A stretch of 5,754 nucleotides of DNA. Origin: Gemmataceae bacterium. GTDB taxonomy: Bacteria > Planctomycetota > Planctomycetia > Gemmatales > Gemmataceae. Of the stretch, positions 1 through 4,519 are shown one piece after another. Position 1 is the first letter of the stretch. Each line of letters starts with the position of its first letter. The DNA lies in contig JADLBT010000333.1 in NCBI GenBank assembly GCA_020847555.1, forward strand, positions 1-5,754, written 5' to 3'. The translations under genes were made by a program, and so were the position numbers. The notes beneath the pieces are model-generated. The model did no database searches and was not told the origin of the DNA. It saw only the letters and a list, made by a program, of their open reading frames with translations.

Positions 1-1199
1 CCGACTACGTGGACTGGGAGCTCGGACGGGTCGCCGCGCTGGACGGGGCCATTGCCGCCCGCTACCGGGGCCGCGCGACCATCCTGGCTATCGACCTGAA
101 GAACGAGCCGCGCATCGGCGACCTGATGCTCAGCCTCTATCCCGCCGGCGACACCCCGCCCGTGCAGGACGCCGCCATCGTCGCCCGGATCGGCGAGCGG
201 ATCACCCGCGAGGAGATCCCGGAGTACCGCGCCTCCGAAGCCGGCCAGAAGAACGTGCCGGCCCGCCTGACCGACGAACAGGCCTACGTCTACATGAACG
301 TGCTGCGGGCCTATCTCCAGATGATGGACGACTCGGCGGCCTGGGTGAAGGCGAACGACGGCAACATCGTGCGCTACCTGCGCTCGCCGGAGGCCGCCGC
401 CTGGGCGCCCCTGGTGGACGCCCTGAACGACAGCCTCGCGCTCTGGCTGCGGCCCCGCCTCGCCGCCGTGCGCCGCGCCGATCCGGACCGCCTCGTGACC
501 CTGGCCCAGGTTGACACCATCCTGGCGACGCTCCCCGTCAACGGCTGGCTGGACTACCGCACCTACCACCGCTACCCGACCGCCACGCCGGCCGGCGTGC
601 GTGCCGCCCTGACCCTCTGGGACGACGTGCGCGGCGCGGTCAAGGGGCGGCCCATCGTCCTGGGCGAGCTTGGCGTCTCCAACGACGGCACCGACGAGGC
701 GACCAGCGCCGCCCTGGAACTGGAGTTCATGCGCGGCGTCCGCGACCAGGGCGGCGCCGGCGCGCTCAAGTGGATGCTCAACGACTTCCCGAACGGCGCC
801 AGCCCGCGCGAGAACAGCTTCGGCATGTACCGCGCGGACGGCTCGCCGAAGCCCATCGCCGCCGGCCTGCGGGCGTGGTCCCAGACCGCGCCGGCCTCGA
901 CCGCCGCGCTCGCCCCAACGACGCCCGCGCCCCCGGTCCAGTGCGCGCCCGGCGGAAGCCTCGCGGCGCGCTCGGCCCCGCTCGGGCGGGTCGCGGTGGC
1001 CGGCACCGACGGCGAAGGCGTGTTCCTACGGAAGTCCCCCCGACTGGCCGACCGTCTCCAGGCGTGGTCAGACGGCAGCCGCCTCGACATCCTCGGGCCG
1101 GATGTCGAACGGGACGGCCTGCGCTGGACGCCCGTGCGCGACCCGTGCGGCGTCTCCGGCTGGGTCCCCGCGCGCTACGCCGCCCCGGCCGCCCCCTGA
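1..1199 (+). CDS. Cellulase-like glycoside hydrolase (GH5-type TIM barrel) with C-terminal SH3 domain, 5' partial
   Basis: The frame is open from the left edge (first full codon at 3) to TGA 1197-1199. The GTG at 9 is unlikely to be the start, because the first strands of the barrel would be missing. Numbering from that GTG, an I-D-L-K-N-E-P motif ends at residue 34, with Glu33 in the place of the clan-A acid/base ('NEP'). A strand-end V-L-G-E-L-G places Glu220 as the likely nucleophile. W-x-x-x-D-F at about 257-262 fits the last barrel strand. A Pro/Ala/Thr linker (about 293-315) leads to a bacterial SH3-like domain (about 325-391) with the family's G-V-x-L-R-x-S-P and G-W-V motifs. Cys312 and Cys380 bracket this domain and could form a disulfide. 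The linker and SH3 domain suggest an exported, cell-wall-associated enzyme acting on beta-glycans; the signal peptide would lie outside the window. Exact family and substrate are not resolved: it could belong to another clan-A family. Confidence 0.8.
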   Translation, partial: DYVDWELGRVAALDGAIAARYRGRATILAIDLKNEPRIGDLMLSLYPAGDTPPVQDAAIVARIGERITREEIPEYRASEAGQKNVPARLTDEQAYVYMNVLRAYLQMMDDSAAWVKANDGNIVRYLRSPEAAAWAPLVDALNDSLALWLRPRLAAVRRADPDRLVTLAQVDTILATLPVNGWLDYRTYHRYPTATPAGVRAALTLWDDVRGAVKGRPIVLGELGVSNDGTDEATSAALELEFMRGVRDQGGAGALKWMLNDFPNGASPRENSFGMYRADGSPKPIAAGLRAWSQTAPASTAALAPTTPAPPVQCAPGGSLAARSAPLGRVAVAGTDGEGVFLRKSPRLADRLQAWSDGSRLDILGPDVERDGLRWTPVRDPCGVSGWVPARYAAPAAP

Positions 1200-1285
1200 C
1201 CATCGGGCAGCGGAGTACGTCTACGGCCCGGCGCCACCGTCGCGCCCGCGTTTCACCCGCACGGTGCGGCCGGTCGACCCACACG

Positions 1286-1299
1286 GGCCAAATTTGGCC
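1286..1299. promoter_or_regulatory. Perfect 14-bp palindrome, possible operator
   Basis: GGCCAAATTTGGCC reads identically on both strands and has an A/T core in a very G+C-rich setting. It sits about 205 bp before the chosen cyclase start and 87 bp after the hydrolase stop. A dimeric transcription factor site is the natural reading. There is no loop and no T-run, so it does not look like a terminator. No regulator can be named. Confidence 0.35.
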
Positions 1300-1489
1300 G
1301 TGGATGGTCCCCATTCGCTCGCCCCAACGTTATCGAGAGTGACAGGCGCCGGCGCGGCCCTTCGCACGACCGCCGGCCGATCCTCGCACGTGGCGGTGGT
1401 GACGTGGAGCCGAGCAGGGATGCGTGCCCGACATCGGGCGAACCAGGATGGCGCATGGCGAAAGGCCCCGTCGCCCGACGGCAGCCGCC

Positions 1490-1495
1490 AAGGGG
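1490..1495 (+). promoter_or_regulatory. Ribosome binding site supporting the cyclase start at 1505
   Basis: AAGGGG lies 9 nt before ATG 1505. It is a slightly better match and spacing than the sites before the alternative in-frame starts, GTG 1424 (AGGGA only 3 nt upstream) and ATG 1448 (AGG directly abutting). The residues those starts would add are basic and low-complexity. Confidence 0.4.
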
Positions 1496-1504
1496 CGGAC
1501 GCTG

Positions 1505-2707
1505 ATGTTCAGATGGAAGCGAGCACCGACTGAGGCGGCATCACCCTCCGTCGCCGAGCCAGAGCGCCTGGTGAGCCGCCCGACCAACGGTTCCGCCGCC
1601 AGCCCGGCACGAGACGCGCGCCCGGCCGAGCCGCCGACTGCGCCGCCCCAGGACGACGCCTCGCTGGAAGCGTTTGCAGCGATGCTCCGAGCGTTCGGCC
1701 AGTACGCGTTCGACCTGGAACACGAGGGCGCGATCTCCTTCAATCAGCAGTGTGAGGCCTGGGCGCGGCATCTGCTGGTGCTCGCGCCGCCGCCCATTGG
1801 CGATGCTGACGGCATCGTGGCCGAGGACGCCCCTGAACTGGCTGACGGTGAGCGGGACTGGGCGTCGGTGCTCCACTTCGTGCGGTCGCGGCGCCAGCGT
1901 GAGCAGCAGCACGTCAACCAGGCGCTGGGGGAGTTGCGGCAGGGCATCTGGTCGTTCGCCCAGAGCCTGGGCACGGCACTGGTCGAAGATCAGCGCATGG
2001 ACAACCGCATGAAGTCCCAGATCGACCGTCTGAAGGTGGCGCTCGAACGCCCCTCGATGTTGGACTTCACAAAGGAAGTCACCGCGGCCGCCAATACGCT
2101 CTCGCGCCTCGTGACCGAGCGGCAGCAGGCCCAGCGCCAGCGTCTCGAAGAGCTCGGAGCGCGCGTCACGGACCTCGCCGGGCAGTTGCGAGAGGCGAAG
2201 CAGGAGAACATCCGCGATGGCCTGACCCAACTGGTGAACCGCAAGGGGTTCGACGAGTTCATGAACCGCATGGTCTTCATGCGTGACGTCTTCGGCGAGT
2301 CGGCGGTGCTGCTCATCATCGACGCCGACCGTTTCAAGGCCATCAATGACCGGTACGGCCACCCGGGCGGCGACGCCGTCCTGAAGGGGCTGGCGGACTG
2401 CCTCGTGCGAAACTTCCCCCGCAAGAGCGACCTTGTGGCGCGCTACGGCGGCGAGGAGTTCGCCGTGGTGTTGCCGGACACGTCGATTCCGAACGCCGTG
2501 CGGCTGGCGGACCGGACTCGGCAGGCTGTCAGGGACTTGAACATCGACTACGCCGGCCAGACGATCACCGTGGCGATCTCGGTGGGGGTGGCCCAGCTTG
2601 GCCGGCACGAATCCGTGCAGTCGTGGATCGAGCGGGCCGACCAGGCGCTCTACTTCGCAAAGTCGCAGGGACGGGACCGCGTCGTCAGCGCCATCGACGC
2701 CGACTGA
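1505..2707 (+). CDS. Diguanylate cyclase (GGDEF domain) with helical N-terminal region
   Basis: A 400-residue protein that should make cyclic di-GMP from two GTP. The GGDEF domain (about 236-397) is complete: D-G-L-T-x-L-x-N-R at 238-246, metal-binding Asp273 in I-I-D-A-D-x-F-K, the active-site loop GGEEF at 315-319, and the closing A-D-x-A-L-Y-x-A-K motif followed by G-R-D-R-V. RKSD at 306-309, exactly five residues before GGEEF, matches the RxxD product-inhibition site known from PleD. Residues 1-50 are Pro/Ala-rich. Residues 52-190 are mostly helical with no family I recognise. About 195-237 looks like a coiled coil feeding into the catalytic domain, as in many cyclases. No signal peptide or membrane segment is visible, so it is probably cytoplasmic. 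The start is uncertain: GTG 1424 or ATG 1448 would add 27 or 19 residues. The intact motifs argue for an active, feedback-inhibited enzyme; the input signal is unknown. Confidence 0.92.
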   Translation: MFRWKRAPTEAASPSVAEPERLVSRPTNGSAASPARDARPAEPPTAPPQDDASLEAFAAMLRAFGQYAFDLEHEGAISFNQQCEAWARHLLVLAPPPIGDADGIVAEDAPELADGERDWASVLHFVRSRRQREQQHVNQALGELRQGIWSFAQSLGTALVEDQRMDNRMKSQIDRLKVALERPSMLDFTKEVTAAANTLSRLVTERQQAQRQRLEELGARVTDLAGQLREAKQENIRDGLTQLVNRKGFDEFMNRMVFMRDVFGESAVLLIIDADRFKAINDRYGHPGGDAVLKGLADCLVRNFPRKSDLVARYGGEEFAVVLPDTSIPNAVRLADRTRQAVRDLNIDYAGQTITVAISVGVAQLGRHESVQSWIERADQALYFAKSQGRDRVVSAIDAD

Positions 2708-2726
2708 GCACGCCCCGGCGTCGTTT
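2695..2726 (+). terminator. Terminator-like hairpin overlapping the cyclase stop codon
   Basis: CGACGCCG (2695-2702) pairs perfectly with CGGCGTCG (2716-2723) across a 13-nt loop and is followed directly by TTT. The left arm is the last sense codons of the cyclase and the loop holds its TGA stop. The short T-run makes it a weak intrinsic terminator; a ribosome finishing the gene would mask it. Confidence 0.4.
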
Positions 2727-2940
2727 GCATGTGACAGTCATCCGCATCGATGCGCGAATCCGACGGGCGGCAGGACGATTCGGTCCGGGCCGCCACGGAG
2801 CGATTCGGGGCTGAGGCGCACATGTGAGACAGATGCGTCATGAAGTCGCTGCCAAGTTGCTTCGGCGGTGTGCACGCTCGCCGGCGGATTGGGTGGCTGA
2901 ACCGGCGGCAACTCGATAGCAAGACCCCCCAAATAGGTAC
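2708..2940. other. Non-coding region between the cyclase and the zinc-ribbon promoter
   Basis: No supported gene. It contains a perfect 12-bp palindrome CGCATCGATGCG (2743-2754). A hairpin at 2766-2794 has a GGCGGC/GCCGCC outer stem, a GGAC/GTCC inner stem and a GATTCG loop. There is a second short palindrome CACATGTG (2819-2826) and a long-range AGTTGC/GCAACT pairing (2855-2860 with 2908-2913). The end of the region becomes A/T-richer, which fits the approach to a promoter. Confidence 0.5.
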
Positions 2941-2975
2941 TTCCATTTTTGTCGAGTGTGTACTACACTGGCCCC
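2940..2975 (+). promoter_or_regulatory. Probable promoter of the zinc-ribbon gene
   Basis: An A/T-rich island (about 2930-2970) in otherwise G+C-rich DNA holds a -10-like TACACT (2964-2969). The -35 side is poor: CTTCCA (2940-2945) at 18 bp spacing matches the consensus at three of six bases. The inverted repeat AGTGT-N5-ACACT (2955-2969) overlaps the -10 and could be a repressor site. Transcription would begin near 2976, giving a leader of about 110 nt. Confidence 0.35.
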
Positions 2976-2992
2976 CGCTGGTACGTTTCGCA

Positions 2993-3038
2993 GGCCGCTA
3001 AGGGGCGGCCTTGGGGGACTACGAACGCCCCCAGTCCC
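2993..3038 (+). promoter_or_regulatory. Structured 5' leader with mutually exclusive hairpins
   Basis: GGCCGC (2993-2998) pairs with GCGGCC (3005-3010) around a 6-nt loop. Just after it, TGGGGG (3012-3017) can pair with CCCCCA (3028-3033). Alternatively GGGACT (3015-3020) can pair with AGTCCC (3033-3038). The last two share bases and cannot coexist, the layout of a switching leader. I do not match it to a riboswitch class I know; it lacks the conserved core of the common cyclic di-GMP riboswitch as I remember it. Confidence 0.4.
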
Positions 3039-3045
3039 TTTCCCG

Positions 3046-3093
3046 ACTCGCGCTGACGAAACCGCCAAGCTCGTTCGAGGTGTCAGCGTGAGT
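3046..3093 (+). promoter_or_regulatory. Hairpin that sequesters the GTG start codon of the zinc-ribbon gene
   Basis: Bases 3046-3057 pair with 3082-3093 in a 12-bp stem containing one G-U pair (3050 with 3089); a further G-U (3045 with 3094) is possible. The right arm covers the last bases of the leader, the whole GTG start (3088-3090) and codon 2. The 24-nt loop carries the Shine-Dalgarno GAGG (3077-3080), which can itself pair with CTC (3070-3072). A folded transcript would hide the start codon, so translation would require melting or refolding. Confidence 0.55.
3077..3080 (+). promoter_or_regulatory. Ribosome binding site of the zinc-ribbon gene
   Basis: GAGG lies 7 nt before GTG 3088 and fixes this start over the in-frame GTG at 2956, whose extra residues would be translated leader hairpins. 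The protein beginning here, M-S-Y-A-D-K, also puts the first CxxC at the short N-terminal distance usual for this family. Confidence 0.6.
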
Positions 3094-3501
3094 TACGCGG
3101 ACAAAGTATTGAGCTGCCGCGACTGCGGCCAGTCGTTTGTCTTCACGACCGGCGAGCAGGAATTCTTCGCCAGCCGTGGGTTCACGAACGACCCGAGCCG
3201 CTGCCGCGACTGTCGCATGGCTCGCCGGGGGTCCGGCGGTGGCGGCGGCGGTGGGTACAGCAGCGGTGGCGGCTATGGTGGTGGCGGCGGTGGCGGCTAC
3301 AGCAGCGGTGGCGGCTACGGTGGTGGCGGCGGTCGCCGGGACCGCGAGATGTTCTCGGTCACGTGCTCGTCGTGTGGGAACGACGCCCTGGTGCCGTTCC
3401 AGCCGCGCGGCGACAAGCCGGTGTACTGCTCGGATTGCTTCGCCAAGACGCGCGGCACCGGCGGTGGCGGCGGGTACGGCGGGGGCCGGGGCGGCTACTA
3501 G
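3088..3501 (+). CDS. Double zinc-ribbon protein with Gly/Tyr-rich linker and RGG-like tail
   Basis: A 137-residue protein. The first zinc ribbon is C10-x2-C13, 25 residues, C39-x2-C42, within an S-Y-A-D-K... Q-E-F-F start typical of the 'probable zinc-ribbon' (zf-trcl-like) family. The second is C93-x2-C96, exactly 17 residues, C114-x2-C117 with an inner V-P-F-x-P and P-V-Y-C, which matches the CxxC-x17-CxxC domain family. Between them, residues about 47-84 are almost all Gly with Tyr and Ser, built from a 14-residue unit repeated twice. The tail (123-137) is again Gly/Tyr/Arg-rich and ends G-R-G-G-Y. Paired zinc ribbons plus RGG/GYG-type low-complexity sequence suggest binding to RNA or to ribosomes; this is inference, as the families have no firm function known to me. 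It precedes rpsU on the same strand. The leader suggests post-transcriptional control. Confidence 0.88.
   Translation: MSYADKVLSCRDCGQSFVFTTGEQEFFASRGFTNDPSRCRDCRMARRGSGGGGGGGYSSGGGYGGGGGGGYSSGGGYGGGGGRRDREMFSVTCSSCGNDALVPFQPRGDKPVYCSDCFAKTRGTGGGGGYGGGRGGY
3256..3339 (+). repeat. Tandem repeat, two copies of 42 bp, inside the zinc-ribbon gene
   Basis: Copies at 3256-3297 and 3298-3339 each begin TACAGCAGCGGTGGCGGCTA. They differ by one silent change (TAT versus TAC) and by the last two codons (Gly-Gly versus Arg-Arg). The unit encodes YSSGGGYGGGGG plus two residues. Near-identity including codon choice points to a recent in-frame duplication. Confidence 0.85.
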
Positions 3502-3513
3502 GCCCGGCCAGCG

Positions 3514-3540
3514 CCCCAGGGCGGCGTCCCCAGGCGGCGT
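3514..3540 (+). repeat. Short tandem duplication downstream of the zinc-ribbon gene
   Basis: CCCCAGGGCGGCGT (3514-3527) is followed directly by CCCCAGGCGGCGT (3528-3540), identical apart from one missing G. It lies in the untranslated gap between the zinc-ribbon stop and rpsU. It is likely a slippage product with no evident function. Confidence 0.6.
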
Positions 3541-3560
3541 CATCCGGTAGAGTCTTGAAG

Positions 3561-3585
3561 CGGGCCGACGCAAGTCGGCCCGTTT
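3561..3585 (+). terminator. GNRA-capped hairpin between the zinc-ribbon gene and rpsU (terminator or leader element)
   Basis: CGGGCCGAC (3561-3569) pairs perfectly with GTCGGCCCG (3574-3582) around a GCAA tetraloop, followed by TTT. It could be the intrinsic terminator of the zinc-ribbon transcript, although three T residues is short. It could also be a leader structure of rpsU: a -10-like TAGAGT (3548-3553) just upstream, with no good -35, would place the hairpin at the very 5' end of an rpsU transcript. Partial read-through would link the two genes. Confidence 0.55.
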
Positions 3586-3626
3586 CCATGACCCCAGAAT
3601 GCACGCCGTGCCGTGCGCCGACCATC

Positions 3627-3634
3627 AGAAGGAG
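3627..3634 (+). promoter_or_regulatory. Ribosome binding site of rpsU
   Basis: AGAAGGAG sits 6 nt before ATG 3641. This strong site decides against the in-frame ATG at 3599, which would add 14 residues not expected in bS21. Confidence 0.85.
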
Positions 3635-3640
3635 CGGTCT

Positions 3641-3835
3641 ATGTACGTGGTCGCCCGTGAGGGCGAGGCGTTCGAGGAACTGTTCCGACGCTTCAAGCGA
3701 GGTATCGAAGCGGCGGGCATCCTCCGCGATTACCGTCGCAGGCAGCGGTTCAAGCCAGCGCATGAGGAGCGGCGCGACAAGATTCGCGCGGCACAGCGCA
3801 AGCGGCGCCGCGCGCGGGTGAAGACCAGCGGCTGA
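3641..3835 (+). CDS. rpsU: 30S ribosomal protein S21 (bS21)
   Basis: A 64-residue, strongly basic protein of the length usual for bS21. The N-terminal half has the family pattern: M-Y-V-V, then acidic E-G-E-A-F-E, then F-R-R-F-K-R at about 15-20, G-I-x-x-x-Y-R-R-R-Q (26-35), then K-P (38-39). The C-terminal third is an Arg/Lys-rich helix ending in K-T-S-G. In bacteria bS21 joins the 30S subunit late, near the platform where the Shine-Dalgarno/anti-Shine-Dalgarno duplex forms, and supports initiation. Here it stands without dnaG/rpoD or yqeY, which flank it in some other bacteria. It follows the zinc-ribbon gene by 139 bp with a hairpin between them, and is followed by its own probable terminator. 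Convergent with the Nudix gene. Confidence 0.95.
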   Translation: MYVVAREGEAFEELFRRFKRGIEAAGILRDYRRRQRFKPAHEERRDKIRAAQRKRRRARVKTSG

Positions 3836-3844
3836 CATCCACGC

Positions 3845-3866
3845 CTGACAGCCACGCTGGCGTCAG
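3845..3866 (+). other. Hairpin just after rpsU
   Basis: CTGAC (3845-3849) pairs with GTCAG (3862-3866), and GCCA (3851-3854) with TGGC (3858-3861), with a bulged A at 3850 and a CGC loop. No T-run follows, so alone it is not an intrinsic terminator. It may protect the rpsU 3' end. Confidence 0.4.
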
Positions 3867-3872
3867 ATGATC

Positions 3873-3907
3873 GAGGGGCGGTTGTATGCCGTCCCTTCGG
3901 TTTTCTT
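3873..3907 (+). terminator. Probable intrinsic terminator of rpsU
   Basis: GAGGGGCGG (3873-3881) pairs with CCGTCCCTT (3889-3897) with two G-U pairs (3878 with 3892 and 3873 with 3897), around a 7-nt loop. A T-rich stretch, TTTTCTT (3901-3907), follows a few bases later. The position, 38 bp after the rpsU stop and just before the convergent Nudix stop, fits a terminator. The gap between stem and T-run lowers confidence. Confidence 0.5.
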
Positions 3908-3913
3908 GAACGA

Positions 3914-4483
3914 TCAGCGGCGCGGCTCCGGCACGGCGGCCGGTGGCGACTCGATGGCCGGCTGCCACGCGGCCTGGGCGCGCAACGACCGTTCGAGCAG
4001 CCGGCGGGTGTCCACCGTCATCGGCGGCAGTGCGTCCGGTGCGAACCAGCCGATCTCGTCCGTCTCCTCGCTGGGGCGGAAGCCGCTGTCCCCCACGATC
4101 TCGCACTCGAACGCGAGGCTCACCTCGCCGTACGGGCCGCTGTCGATGTCGAGGACGCGCCCAACCCGCACCCGGAGGCCAGTCTCCTCGAATGCCTCAC
4201 GGGCTGCCGCCTCGCGCGGGTGCTCATGGCCCGAGAGCCAGCCGCCCGGCGCGCCCCAGCGGATACCTTCGCGGTGGTACGTCTGCCGCACCAACAGGAT
4301 GCGTCCTTGCGCGTCCTGCACGATGGCGACTGCCCCAATCGGGAACTGCGGATATAAGATACGGATGGCGAGCCGCCGTGGTCCGAGCGGCAAGTGGCGC
4401 CAGACGACCAGTAGGAGCCGGTGCACCAGCCCCGCCGTCACCCGCGCGATTCGACTGATCATCGCCAGGAGTGTACCAAGCAT
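3914..4483 (-). CDS. Nudix hydrolase
   Basis: A 189-residue protein on the minus strand with an exact Nudix box at residues 81-103: G81, five residues, E87, seven residues, R95-E96-A-F-E99-E100-T-G102-L. This signature binds Mg2+ and cleaves nucleoside diphosphates linked to another group. Upstream, G-A-P-G-G (77-81) and a strand with A-I-V-Q-D fit the fold. The first about 45 residues form a hydrophobic and basic helix (L-L-L-V-V-W, then R-R-L-A-I-R), perhaps for membrane contact. The last 15 or so residues are Pro/Ala-rich and probably disordered. The substrate cannot be read from sequence. The start at 4483 has no Shine-Dalgarno site; ACTATACC ends 5 nt upstream on this strand, so a leaderless message is possible. 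ATG 4462 would remove seven residues and has no better site. Confidence 0.92.
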   Translation of the reverse strand: MLGTLLAMISRIARVTAGLVHRLLLVVWRHLPLGPRRLAIRILYPQFPIGAVAIVQDAQGRILLVRQTYHREGIRWGAPGGWLSGHEHPREAAAREAFEETGLRVRVGRVLDIDSGPYGEVSLAFECEIVGDSGFRPSEETDEIGWFAPDALPPMTVDTRRLLERSLRAQAAWQPAIESPPAAVPEPRR

Positions 4484-4519
4484 GGGCGGTATAGTCGTGG
4501 GGTCTGGTGAGAGGTGACC
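4484..4519. promoter_or_regulatory. Compact divergent promoter region between the Nudix and GH3 genes
   Basis: Only 36 bp separate the two starts. TATAGT (4490-4495) is a -10-like element for the plus-strand gene. The same bases read on the minus strand give TATACC (4494-4489), a -10-like element 5 nt from the Nudix ATG. I find no good -35 for either. The two promoters would overlap and compete. Confidence 0.4.
4509..4517 (+). promoter_or_regulatory. Ribosome binding site of the GH3 gene
   Basis: GAGAGGTGA ends 2 nt before ATG 4520; its GAGAGG part is 5 nt away, an acceptable distance. A second in-frame ATG at 4538 has AGGGAG (4526-4531) at 6 nt and is a real alternative. Using it would drop only six residues before the membrane segment. 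Confidence 0.5.

Larger units (their letters stand above)
1200..1504. other. Intergenic region without a recognised gene
   Basis: No convincing coding frame is seen between the hydrolase stop and the cyclase start chosen here. The stretch holds a perfect 14-bp palindrome (1286-1299), an odd-length near-palindrome CCGCACGGTGCGG (1257-1269), and no terminator with a T-run after the hydrolase. No clear -35/-10 pair could be assigned. TTATCG near 1330 is the only -10-like hexamer I noticed, and it lacks a partner. If the cyclase starts at GTG 1424 or ATG 1448 instead, the right-hand part of this region is coding. Confidence 0.5.

Noticed and set aside
1541..2608. Long open frame of 355 codons on the minus strand across the cyclase gene
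   Set aside because: It is the antisense of a clear GGDEF gene; long shadow frames are usual in G+C-rich DNA and its translation shows no recognisable domain.
2956..3087. In-frame GTG at 2956 extending the zinc-ribbon protein by 44 residues
   Set aside because: The extension would translate G+C-rich leader hairpins, has no Shine-Dalgarno site, and nothing in it resembles the family N-terminus; GTG 3088 has GAGG 7 nt upstream.
2970..3087. Leader as a cyclic di-GMP riboswitch because a cyclase gene is next door
   Set aside because: I could not find the conserved core of the class I aptamer as I remember it, and the hairpin arrangement differs; only a covariance search could reopen this.
3241..3339. 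Gly-codon repeat as a CRISPR or minisatellite array
   Set aside because: Only two adjacent units exist, there are no spacers, and the reading frame is kept throughout, so it is a coding repeat.
3019..3573. Minus-strand frame opposite the zinc-ribbon gene rich in Ala/Thr/Val
   Set aside because: The apparent Ala/Thr repeats are only the reverse reading of the Gly/Tyr codon repeat; the plus-strand frame has eight well-placed cysteines.
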